Position numbers and translations under genes: made by a program
Part shown: positions 46,229 through 52,956 of the stretch, in pieces
Layout of the letters: every line of letters begins with the position of its first letter
Numbering within the stretch: the stretch's first letter is position 1
Notes under the pieces: model-generated
What the model was told of the DNA's origin: nothing
The model's input: only the letters and a program-made list of their open reading frames with translations
Database searches by the model: none
Source: Agrococcus casei LMG 22410
GTDB lineage: Bacteria > Actinomycetota > Actinomycetes > Actinomycetales > Microbacteriaceae
Direction of reading: 5' to 3'
Length of the DNA: 64,000 nt
Assembly (NCBI RefSeq): GCF_900163565.1
Contig: NZ_FUHU01000035.1
Location: 1-64,000, forward strand

Positions 46229-47107
46229 GTGACTGAGGCAGCACGCAAGGGCGCAGAGCCCATCATCGCGACGCGCGCCGCAATGCCCGCGCTTCGACCG
46301 GCTGAGCGCCGAGTCGCGCAGCTGCTGCTCGACGACCCGGCCGGGTTCTCGAAGATGAGCGCCGGCTCCGTTGCCCGCGCCGTGTCGACCTCGTCGACGA
46401 CCGTCATCAGGTTTCAGCACGCGATCGGCTACGAGCGATTCGTCGACCTGCGCCACGACCTGGCGCTCGACGCCGCCCGCGAGCGCCGTGCGACCGAGTC
46501 GATTCCGGCCGAGCCGCTCGACATCCAGCAGGGCGACACGCTCAAGCAGGTGATCGCGAAGATCGCGCGCGACGAGACGCTGTCGATCGCCGAGACTGCC
46601 GACGTGCTCTCGAGCGAGGCGCTGGCCGAAGCGGTGGAGGTCGTGACCGAGGCGACTCGAGTCGACATCTTCGGCATCGGCGCGAGCGGCATCGCGGCGA
46701 CCGACTTCCAGCGCAAGCTCACCCGAATCGGCCGCATTGCAATCGAGTGGTCGGATGCGCACGCAGCATGGACGAGCGCCTCCGTTCTCGAGACAGGGGC
46801 GGTCGCCATCGCCATCTCGCACTCGGGCCGCACCTTCGACACGATCGAGTATCTGCGGCTGGCGCGGGCGGCTGGCGCGAAGACCGTGGTGATCACGAAC
46901 TTTCCCGACTCCCCCATTGCCGAGCACGCGGATGTGGTGCTGCAGACCGCTGCGCGGGAGTCGCCGCTCAGGTCAGGAGCACTCGGCAGTCGCATCGCGC
47001 AGCTGATGGTCATCGACGCCCTGTTCGTCGGGGTTGTACAGCAGCGGTACGACGAGTCGATGGTCGCCATTCGCACGAGCTACGCCGCCGTGCGCCAAGC
47101 CACCTGA
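46229..47107 (+). CDS. murR: RpiR family regulator, probable MurR
   Basis: This 292-residue regulator has an N-terminal RpiR helix-turn-helix (LRPAERRVAQLLLDDPAGFS, then GSVARAVSTSSTTVIRFQHA) and a C-terminal SIS sugar-phosphate domain (IFGIGASGIAATDFQRKLTR, AIAISHSGRTFDTIEYLRLA). GTG 46229 has GAAGGGAG upstream. In E. coli and Bacillus the RpiR protein MurR represses murQ-murP and is released by MurNAc-6-phosphate. Divergence from an operon with murQ and anmK makes the same role likely. The symbol is by context. Its stop codon is part of the following palindrome. Confidence 0.85.
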   Translation: MTEAARKGAEPIIATRAAMPALRPAERRVAQLLLDDPAGFSKMSAGSVARAVSTSSTTVIRFQHAIGYERFVDLRHDLALDAARERRATESIPAEPLDIQQGDTLKQVIAKIARDETLSIAETADVLSSEALAEAVEVVTEATRVDIFGIGASGIAATDFQRKLTRIGRIAIEWSDAHAAWTSASVLETGAVAIAISHSGRTFDTIEYLRLARAAGAKTVVITNFPDSPIAEHADVVLQTAARESPLRSGALGSRIAQLMVIDALFVGVVQQRYDESMVAIRTSYAAVRQAT

Positions 47108-47163
47108 TGTTGCGAAAAACGCACCGGTTTGACAGTCAAACCGGTGCGTTTTTCGCAACATCA
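47105..47163. repeat. dispersed palindrome, class A copy 2, containing both stop codons
   Basis: Perfect 29-bp arms around one central base (core GTTTGACAGTCAAAC). The outermost triplets are TGA on both strands. The left one is the murR stop; the right one is the true stop of the convergent membrane-protein gene. A GC-rich stem followed by TTTTT in both directions makes it a bidirectional terminator. Confidence 0.85.
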
Positions 47164-47785
47164 GTTCGTGGTGAGCTGCCCGAACATGTGCAGAGCGAGA
47201 GCTCCCCCTGCCCCCGCCGCCACCGCAGCCGCTGCTGGCAGCACCAGCGCATCCGATCCGCGCATCCGATCCGCGCATCCGCGTCTCTTCTGCGTCGAGC
47301 CCGTCGAGCCTCGTCCACCCGGCGAATGCCCGCTCGCGCTGCGGCATGATGAGCATGACGATGCCGCCCGCGGCCGCGATCAGCAGCAGCGAGACCACGA
47401 TCTTCAGCGGTTCGACCACGCCTTGGCCTGCGACGGCGTCGAGGAAGACCGCGGCGCCCGTGCCGCCGACGACCGCGGGCAGCGCCCACCAGGCGGCGGG
47501 AGGGCCGAAGCCGCGGGCGATCATGATGCTCCAGAACACGGCGCCTGCGATGCCGACGAGCCCGACCCCCAGGCCGCCGAGGTTCGCGACCTGGCAGACG
47601 TCGTCGGCGTACTGCTCGCACACGCCCTGGTCGACCGAGAAGAAGCCGGCGATCGAGACGACCGCGAGGGTGACGCCGCCGCCGAGCACGAACCAGCTGA
47701 GCAGCAGCCCGACCCAGCCCGTGCCGACGCTGCCGCGCACGGTGGTGCGGGGCTTGCGGAAGAGCTTCTGTGAGAGGCGGAGCAT
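47161..47785 (-). pseudogene. small membrane protein, frameshifted by a 13-bp duplication
   Basis: The product starts MLRLSQKLFRKPRTTVRG and has three clear membrane helices: GLLLSWFVLGGGVTLAVVSI, VGIAGAVFWSIMIARGF and VVSLLLIAAAGGIVMLIM. A fourth follows in another frame. In the present frame the sequence after RMRGSDARIG becomes Gly/Ser-rich and runs on through the palindrome into the antisense of murR. Removing one 13-bp repeat unit at 47247-47280 restores RGSDALVLPAAAAVAAGAGG, then ALALHMFGQLTTN and a TGA at 47161-47163. That stop sits exactly at the palindrome edge. Function unknown; no family recognised. Could be phase-variable or a sequencing/assembly slip. Confidence 0.7.
47247..47280. 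repeat. 13-bp direct repeat GCGCATCCGATCC, 2.6 copies
   Basis: Units at 47247-47259 and 47260-47272, with a partial third at 47273-47280. The unit is not a multiple of three, so copy number sets the reading frame of the membrane-protein gene. The unit contains the genome-frequent heptamer CGCATCC. Confidence 0.85.
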
Positions 47786-47813
47786 GGTGACCCTATGATC
47801 TCACCGCCCGTTT

Positions 47814-47864
47814 GTTGCGAAAAACGCACCGGTTTCACCGTCAAACTGGTGCGTTTTTCGCAAC
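47814..47864. repeat. dispersed palindrome, class A copy 3 (imperfect)
   Basis: Arms of 25 nt with two mismatches near the centre (GGTTTCAC against GTCAAACT). It abuts the stop codon of the AEC permease gene (TGA at 47865-47867) and lies upstream of the membrane-protein start. It is the most diverged copy of the family. Confidence 0.8.
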
Positions 47865-48788
47865 TCAACCGTGCATGAGAGCGGCGATCACCAGCATCAC
47901 CGGCAGCGAGGCGAACGTCGTCAGCAGAATCACGTCGCGTGCGATGATCTCGCCCGTTCGGTACTGCAGCGCGTACTGATACATGTTCTGCGCGGTCGGC
48001 AGCGCCCCAAGCACCGTCACCGCATACACCTGCTCGGGCGGCAGCTGAAACACGAACTGCGCGAACACCCACGCGACCACCGGCATCACGACCGCCTTCA
48101 GACCCGCAGCGAACAGCACCTCGCGACGACCCGTGCCCGGCGCCAGCGGCTTCGAACCGCTCAGCGACGCACCGAACGCCAGCAGCATCAGCGGAACCGC
48201 AGCTCCGCCGAGCGTGTCGAGCGGCTGCACCACGAACTCCGGCAGCTCGAACCCGGTCACAGCGACGACCAATCCCAGCAGCGACGCGATCACAATCGGG
48301 TTGCGCACCGGCTGCGTCAGAATGCGTGCAGCCGACAGCCGCCCCTGCTTCTGCATGTCGAGCGCGCCGAGCAGCAGCGGCGCCATGATGATCAGCTGCA
48401 GCAGCATGATCGGTCCCACGTACTGCGCGTCGCCGATCACGTAGATCGCCACCGGCAGGCCGATGTTGTTGATGTTCGTGTAGACCGAGAGGTTCGTGCC
48501 CATCGCGAGGCGACCCTTGTCCTTGGTGAACCAGAGCCTCGCGACGACGTAGTAGATGATCCCGACCGTCACGATCGCGAGCGCCGAAGCGCCCAGCACT
48601 CCCGAGAACACGACCGCGACGTCTGAGCGCGAGATGATCATGAACAGCAGCGCCGGGCTCGCCGCGAAGAAGGCGACGCGGTTGAGCACGATGCGGCTCT
48701 CGCTGGTGACGATGCCGATGCGCGCGAGCAGCCAGCCCACGAAGATGACGAAGGCGATGATGCCGAAGCCCATCAGCACGCCCTGCAA
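47865..48788 (-). CDS. AEC family transporter (auxin efflux carrier type)
   Basis: This 307-residue membrane protein has about 10 helices. Typical AEC features are FVGWLLARIGIVTSESRIVL near the N-terminus, GTNLSVYTNINNIGLPVAIY (helix break with Asn/Gly/Pro) and LGALPTAQNMYQYALQYR before the last helices. These carriers move organic acids such as malate or aromatic compounds. The TTG at 48788 is supported by GGGAGG upstream; an ATG lies 15 bp further in. Single gene between pyrE and the frameshifted gene, no substrate clue. Confidence 0.88.
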   Translation of the reverse strand: MQGVLMGFGIIAFVIFVGWLLARIGIVTSESRIVLNRVAFFAASPALLFMIISRSDVAVVFSGVLGASALAIVTVGIIYYVVARLWFTKDKGRLAMGTNLSVYTNINNIGLPVAIYVIGDAQYVGPIMLLQLIIMAPLLLGALDMQKQGRLSAARILTQPVRNPIVIASLLGLVVAVTGFELPEFVVQPLDTLGGAAVPLMLLAFGASLSGSKPLAPGTGRREVLFAAGLKAVVMPVVAWVFAQFVFQLPPEQVYAVTVLGALPTAQNMYQYALQYRTGEIIARDVILLTTFASLPVMLVIAALMHG

Positions 48789-48825
48789 GCAGACCTCCCG
48801 GTTGCGGTGTTCTGTGGCGGATGCC

Positions 48826-49377
48826 CTACTGCGGAGTCAGTCCGAGGTCGTCGAGCGAGATGGCCGCCAGGTACGGAACACCCTCGGCTTCGATGACGCC
48901 CTGGGCGCCGGTCGCCCGATCGACGATCACAGCGACAGCCACCACTTCAGCACCCTCGCGCCGCAGCGCTTCGACGGCCTTGAGCGGGGATCCGCCTGTC
49001 GTCGACGTGTCTTCGACGACCACGACGCGCTTGCCCCGCACATCCGGCCCTTCGATCTGCTTGCCACGGCCGTGATCCTTCGGCTCTTTGCGCACGACGA
49101 ACGCGTCGAGTGCGAGACCGCGAGCGCCGGCGCGGTGCATGACGGCGTTCGCGAGCGGGTCGGCGCCGAGGGTGAGGCCGCCGACGGCGTCGATGTCGGG
49201 CAGGTCGGCGATGAGGTCGAGCAGCACGTCGCCGATGAGGGGCGAGGCCCTGTGGTCGAGCGAGAGCTTGCGCATGTCGATGTAGTACGTCGCCTTGCGG
49301 CCCGACGAGAGCTTGAAGTCGCCGTGGAACACGGCCTCGTCGCTGATGAGCTGGATGAGTTGGTCGCGCGCAGTCAC
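48826..49377 (-). CDS. pyrE: orotate phosphoribosyltransferase
   Basis: This 183-residue type I phosphoribosyltransferase makes OMP from orotate and PRPP in pyrimidine synthesis. The PRPP-binding motif is VVVVEDTSTTGGSPLKAVEA; FKLSSGRKATYYIDMRKL at the N-terminus and GGLTLGADPLANAV are conserved. GTG 49377 (with AGG upstream) fits the family length; the frame extends further upstream but overlaps the lipoprotein stop. It lies 10 bp after the lipoprotein gene, probably co-transcribed. Not near other pyr genes. Confidence 0.94.
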   Translation of the reverse strand: MTARDQLIQLISDEAVFHGDFKLSSGRKATYYIDMRKLSLDHRASPLIGDVLLDLIADLPDIDAVGGLTLGADPLANAVMHRAGARGLALDAFVVRKEPKDHGRGKQIEGPDVRGKRVVVVEDTSTTGGSPLKAVEALRREGAEVVAVAVIVDRATGAQGVIEAEGVPYLAAISLDDLGLTPQ

Positions 49378-49387
49378 GAAGTCGAGC

Positions 49388-49807
49388 CTACTCGTCGCCG
49401 TAGCACCCACCCTCGACATAGTCGCTGATGCGGTCGGGGTGGTCGTCGGCGATGACGGTGGCGTGCAGGGTGTACGAGCAGCCGCCTCCGCCCGCTGTCA
49501 TGCCGGCAAAGGGTGCGCACGCCATGGTCGAGTCGCTTCCGTCGTTGGCAACGACCAGGAGACATCCTCGCTTCTCACCGTCTTCTGTCTTCTGCAGCAC
49601 ATAGAGCGAATTGGTGTTGTCGCTGCCTGCGAGACGAACGCTCGAGGCGTCAACGCCCTCGGCCAAGTCGTCGGTGACTGCCGCAGGAAGGTCGGCGGGT
49701 TCGCCGTGTTCGAACGGACCGGGATCGGATGCGCATCCCACGACCAGCAGTGCCGCGGCCGCCATCATCCCGACGGTGATAACTCTCGCTCGCCTCTTTG
49801 CGCTCAT
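49388..49807 (-). CDS. small secreted lipoprotein, unknown function
   Basis: The 139-residue protein has a signal peptide and lipobox VVGC (MSAKRRARVITVGMMAAAAL start). The mature domain has five further Cys (RGCLLVV, MACAPF, GGGGCSYTL, GGCYGDE), suggesting disulfides. No family is recognised. It lies 10 bp upstream of pyrE in one unit. A class B palindrome is 37 bp upstream of its start. Confidence 0.78.
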   Translation of the reverse strand: MSAKRRARVITVGMMAAAALLVVGCASDPGPFEHGEPADLPAAVTDDLAEGVDASSVRLAGSDNTNSLYVLQKTEDGEKRGCLLVVANDGSDSTMACAPFAGMTAGGGGCSYTLHATVIADDHPDRISDYVEGGCYGDE

Positions 49808-49843
49808 GCTTCGACCCTAACCCACGCTCTCGTGGCCGTTTGT

Positions 49844-49890
49844 GTCGAATAACTCTGGTGTTTGACGGTCAAACACCAGAGTTATTCGAC
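49844..49890. repeat. dispersed palindrome, class B copy 2, in a divergent promoter region
   Basis: Perfect 23-bp arms around one base, core GTTTGACGGTCAAAC, flanks GTCGAATAACTCTGG. Unlike all other copies it does not follow a stop codon. It lies between two genes transcribed away from it. Each strand carries TTGAC at the centre, which could double as a -35 box. Confidence 0.8.
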
Positions 49891-49904
49891 GCTGCTTGCG
49901 GGGC

Positions 49905-49974
49905 AACTACTGCATGACATAGAGTAACTACTGCACGACATGAAGTAATCCGCCCCAACCGACCAGCAAGGAGG
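49905..49974 (+). promoter_or_regulatory. PadR operator/promoter: two tandem 21-bp repeats plus ribosome site
   Basis: AACTACTGCAYGACATRRAGT occurs at 49905-49925 and immediately again at 49926-49946. Two helical turns apart, these are well placed for PadR dimers to bind side by side and repress the downstream operon. AAGGAGG at 49968-49974 precedes the padR ATG. Confidence 0.65.
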
Positions 49975-49979
49975 TGCAC

Positions 49980-50315
49980 ATGCTCGCAAGCGACCTGGTT
50001 CGCAGCACGATCGACCTCGTGATCCTGAGCGTGCTCACCGAAGGCCCCTCATACGGCTACGCCATCGCCAAGCGCGTCGACCAGATCTCAGAGGGCGAAT
50101 ACACGACCAAAGAGACCACCCTCTACGCGGCGATCCGCAGGCTCGAAGCCCGCGGCGACCTCACCTCGTTCGCCGGCTCAGAGTCCGGCGGCCGCCCCCG
50201 CACCTACTACAGCCTGACCGAGTCAGGAACAGCCCACCTTCACCAGCGCATCGCCGACTGGCACACCGCCCAGCGCGCGATCGCACGGTTTCTCACCCGA
50301 GAGGCACATCAATGA
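49980..50315 (+). CDS. PadR family transcriptional regulator
   Basis: This 111-residue PadR regulator starts with the winged helix (VRSTIDLVILSVLTEGPSYG, then YAIAKRVDQISEGEYTTKET, TLYAAIRRLEARGDL). The recognition phrase GGRPRTYYSLTESG forms the wing. ATG 49980 fits the strong ribosome site. Its stop overlaps the start of the membrane protein gene (ATGA). Such PadR/permease-prefix pairs are usually autoregulated through repeats upstream, as found here. Confidence 0.93.
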   Translation: MLASDLVRSTIDLVILSVLTEGPSYGYAIAKRVDQISEGEYTTKETTLYAAIRRLEARGDLTSFAGSESGGRPRTYYSLTESGTAHLHQRIADWHTAQRAIARFLTREAHQ

Positions 50316-51301
50316 ACGACGCAATCCACACCTACATCAACGGCCAGTTCACGACGCTGCCACGCACGCCCGAAGTCGAGCGGGCACGCCAGGAGCTGCT
50401 GCAGATGAGCGAAGACAAGTACACCGAGCTGGTCGCAGCCGGCGTCAGCGCGAACGAGGCGACCGGCCGCGTGATCACCGAGTTCGGCAACCTCGACGAG
50501 CTCGCCGACGACCTCGGCATCCGCGCAGAGTTCGACGGAGTCTCAGCTGTTCCGCCGGTTCCGATCGCAACGAGAGCGGATGCCGACAAGGCCCTCGCAG
50601 GCGGCCGTCGCGGAGGTCTTCTGGTCGGCGGCGGGGTGCTCGTGATCCTGCTCGCCCTCGCCGCTGTCTCAGCGATGAGCGATCAGCTGATGACGCCCGC
50701 GGTGCTATTTCCGGCAGTCGCGATCGCGGTCGGGCTGTTCATCTTCGGAGCGTTCTCGATGCGTCCCGTCGGCCCCTTCAAGACCGGAGACGTGCGACTC
50801 GACTTCAGCGACGCATCCCACTTCCGTCAGCTTGCCGAGCGCAGCCAGTGGATGTTCATCACCGGTCTTGTCGTCGGCGTTGGCCTGCTTGTGCTGGCGC
50901 CTGGCGTGTCTGGCATTCTGAGCGGCCTCGACCTCGACGGAGCCGCGGGGCCCGGCTTTCTCGTGATGATCGGGCTCGGCGTATTCGTGCTTGTCGCTTC
51001 GGCAAATCAGCACGGCACGCTGCAGACACTCGCGAAGGCTGACAGGCCTGCCGCATCGATCGGCGCCGCATTCGGCGGATTCGGCGGCTCGTCTGAGGCA
51101 GAGAAGCGCACCAATTGGCGCATCGGCCTGATCGCACCGATCTACTGGCCGGCGATCGTCGCGGTGTACCTCGGGTGGAGCTTCATCTCGCGCGACTGGC
51201 ACATCACCTGGATCATCTGGCCCATCGCCGGCATCGCGTTCGCGGTGTTCGTCGGCATCCTGCGGGCGGCCTCGCAGTGGAATGGCCGCCAAGCCTCCTG
51301 A
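50312..51301 (+). CDS. membrane protein with permease-prefix (DUF1700-like) N-terminus
   Basis: This 329-residue protein has a helical cytoplasmic domain at residues about 1-75 (VERARQELLQMSEDKYTELV, then ANEATGRVITEFGNLDELAD), the permease prefix domain found next to PadR regulators. Six helices follow in pairs, including GLLVGGGVLVILLALAAVSA and IIWPIAGIAFAVFVGILRAA. It probably senses or responds to membrane state under PadR control; no enzymatic motif is visible. It ends 24 bp before a class B palindrome. Confidence 0.85.
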   Translation: MNDAIHTYINGQFTTLPRTPEVERARQELLQMSEDKYTELVAAGVSANEATGRVITEFGNLDELADDLGIRAEFDGVSAVPPVPIATRADADKALAGGRRGGLLVGGGVLVILLALAAVSAMSDQLMTPAVLFPAVAIAVGLFIFGAFSMRPVGPFKTGDVRLDFSDASHFRQLAERSQWMFITGLVVGVGLLVLAPGVSGILSGLDLDGAAGPGFLVMIGLGVFVLVASANQHGTLQTLAKADRPAASIGAAFGGFGGSSEAEKRTNWRIGLIAPIYWPAIVAVYLGWSFISRDWHITWIIWPIAGIAFAVFVGILRAASQWNGRQAS

Positions 51302-51325
51302 GCTGACGCGTCACGCTGACCCGAT

Positions 51326-51380
51326 CAGTGTCGAATAACTCTGGTGTTTGACTGTCAAACACCAGAGTTATTCGACACTG
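51326..51380. repeat. dispersed palindrome, class B copy 3 (bidirectional terminator-like)
   Basis: Perfect 27-bp arms around one base, core GTTTGACTGTCAAAC. It lies between convergent genes, and the stop codon TAA of the minus-strand gene (51368-51370) is inside the right arm (GTCGAATAA), so the last codons of that gene are encoded by the palindrome. Confidence 0.85.
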
Positions 51381-51934
51381 GCGAAAGGCTGGGGGCGACC
51401 GGCCCACGCCATGTAACGCGCGGTCGGGCTCGCGTCATCAGCCGCGGGCACCTCAGCGGCGAACATTGCCGGCTTGCGAATCAGCTCCTCGGGCGCGTGC
51501 TTCTTGAAGGCCTCAAGCCAGGTCAGCGTGCGCGAGTCGAACTCGAGCGGCTCAGTGAGCCCCACGTGCACGAGGCCGCCGCGAACATCCCAGGCGTGCA
51601 GCGTCATGTCGAGCGCAGGCAGCGTGAACCGATTGGTGATCTGGTCCGCGTCTGCGGACTCGAGCGCAGCGCGCAGCTCGTCGCGCACCGCATCCCACTC
51701 CTGCACCGCGGCGTAGTCGTTGACGTCGATCATGCCCTGCATCCGCCCGGGCTCCTGCCCGGCCAGCAGCCGCAGCGTCAGCTCGCGCTGCACGTGCACG
51801 ACGTGGCGGATCAGCTCGCCGATCGTCCATTCGCTGCACGCAGACTGCAGGCCGATGTTGTCGGCGGCATCCTGCACCTCGGCGTCGAACAGGGCAATGG
51901 CTGCGATGAGTCGCTCTTTGGTCTCCACAGCCAC
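51368..51934 (-). CDS. DinB-like / TIGR03086-type metal-binding protein
   Basis: This 188-residue four-helix bundle protein is of the mycothiol-dependent maleylpyruvate isomerase-like superfamily. The His ligands are expected in CSEWTIGELIRHVVHVQREL and in LDMTLHAWDVR, both present. The ending ASPTARYMAWAGRPQPF is characteristic of TIGR03086 proteins. Function of this branch is generally unknown; a thiol-dependent role is possible. Start uncertain: GTG 51934 is chosen because further upstream codons overlap the divergent exonuclease start. The final residues SVE come from the palindrome. Confidence 0.8.
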   Translation of the reverse strand: MAVETKERLIAAIALFDAEVQDAADNIGLQSACSEWTIGELIRHVVHVQRELTLRLLAGQEPGRMQGMIDVNDYAAVQEWDAVRDELRAALESADADQITNRFTLPALDMTLHAWDVRGGLVHVGLTEPLEFDSRTLTWLEAFKKHAPEELIRKPAMFAAEVPAADDASPTARYMAWAGRPQPFASVE

Positions 51935-51971
51935 GAGTCTGTCAGGCTTCGGGTGCTTATACGCTGGATGC

Positions 51972-52784
51972 ATGCGCATTGCCTCGTGGAACGTCAACTC
52001 GATTCGCACACGCGTCGGCCGCGTCGTCGACTGGCTCGAGCGCAGCGACACCGACGTGCTGTGCATGCAGGAGATCAAGTGCAAGCCCGAGCAGTTTCCG
52101 TACGAGCGGTTCGAGCAGGCCGGCTACGAGGTGCAGGCGCACGGCCTCAACCAGTGGAACGGCGTCGCGATCGCCTCTCGTCTTCCGATGACGGATGTGC
52201 GGCGCGACCTGCCAGCGCAGCCCGGCTATGCGAACACCGGCGATCCGATTGTCGAGGCTCGCGCGATGTCGGCTGAGGTCGAAGCCGTGCGGCTCTGGAG
52301 CCTCTACGTGCCCAACGGCCGCGAGCTCGGTCACGCCCACTACGACTACAAGCTCGAATGGCTGCGCACGCTGCGCGATGAAGCTGTGCGCGCATCCGAC
52401 CAGCTCGTCGCCTACCTCGGCGACTACAACATCGCCCCGCTCGATCACGATGTGTGGAGCATGGCCGCCTTCGAGGGATCGACCCACGTCTCGCAGCCCG
52501 AGCGCGACGCGTTCAACGCGCTGATCAGCGCGGGTCTGACCGACGTCGTGCGCGACTACGCCGAGGGCTATACCTACTGGGACTACAAGGCAGGCCGCTG
52601 GCAGAAGAACGAAGGCATGCGCATCGACTTCGCACTGACAACGCCCGCGCTCACGGAGCTCGTGACGGATGCGCACATCGACCGAGACGAGCGAAGCGGC
52701 GACTCCCCGAGTGATCACGTGCCGGTTGTGGTCGACTTCGACCTCGAGACCGAGCTCGACGACGATCGGCCGATGATCTTCTAG
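51972..52784 (+). CDS. xthA: exodeoxyribonuclease III
   Basis: This 270-residue AP endonuclease/3'-5' exonuclease of the ExoIII family works in base excision repair. MRIASWNVNSIRTRV, then VLCMQEIKC (metal Glu34), LWSLYVPNGRELGH, LGDYNIAPLDHDVW (catalytic Asp/Asn) and the C-terminal SDHVPVVVDF (catalytic Asp-His) are all intact. The ATG is followed at once by the family sequence. It is divergent from the DinB-like gene with almost no gap, so promoter elements overlap that gene. Confidence 0.95.
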   Translation: MRIASWNVNSIRTRVGRVVDWLERSDTDVLCMQEIKCKPEQFPYERFEQAGYEVQAHGLNQWNGVAIASRLPMTDVRRDLPAQPGYANTGDPIVEARAMSAEVEAVRLWSLYVPNGRELGHAHYDYKLEWLRTLRDEAVRASDQLVAYLGDYNIAPLDHDVWSMAAFEGSTHVSQPERDAFNALISAGLTDVVRDYAEGYTYWDYKAGRWQKNEGMRIDFALTTPALTELVTDAHIDRDERSGDSPSDHVPVVVDFDLETELDDDRPMIF

Positions 52785-52956
52785 CTGCCGGCAGCATGCC
52801 GAAACCGCTGTTTCGGTGTTTTTTGCCACTTCGCGCTCGATGATCGGCTCGCGCTCGAAACGCGCAATGCTGCGGGCCGCTCGCGCAACCCTTTTGCGCG
52901 AGCGGCTCTCTACGCTTGAAACACACAAGTTTTCGGCAATGAGAAGAGGCAGATCG

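Noticed and set aside
46973-47160. C-terminal extension of the frameshifted membrane protein into the palindrome and the antisense of murR
   Set aside because: The extension is a by-product of the 13-bp duplication; the original frame ends at 47161 directly beside the palindrome.
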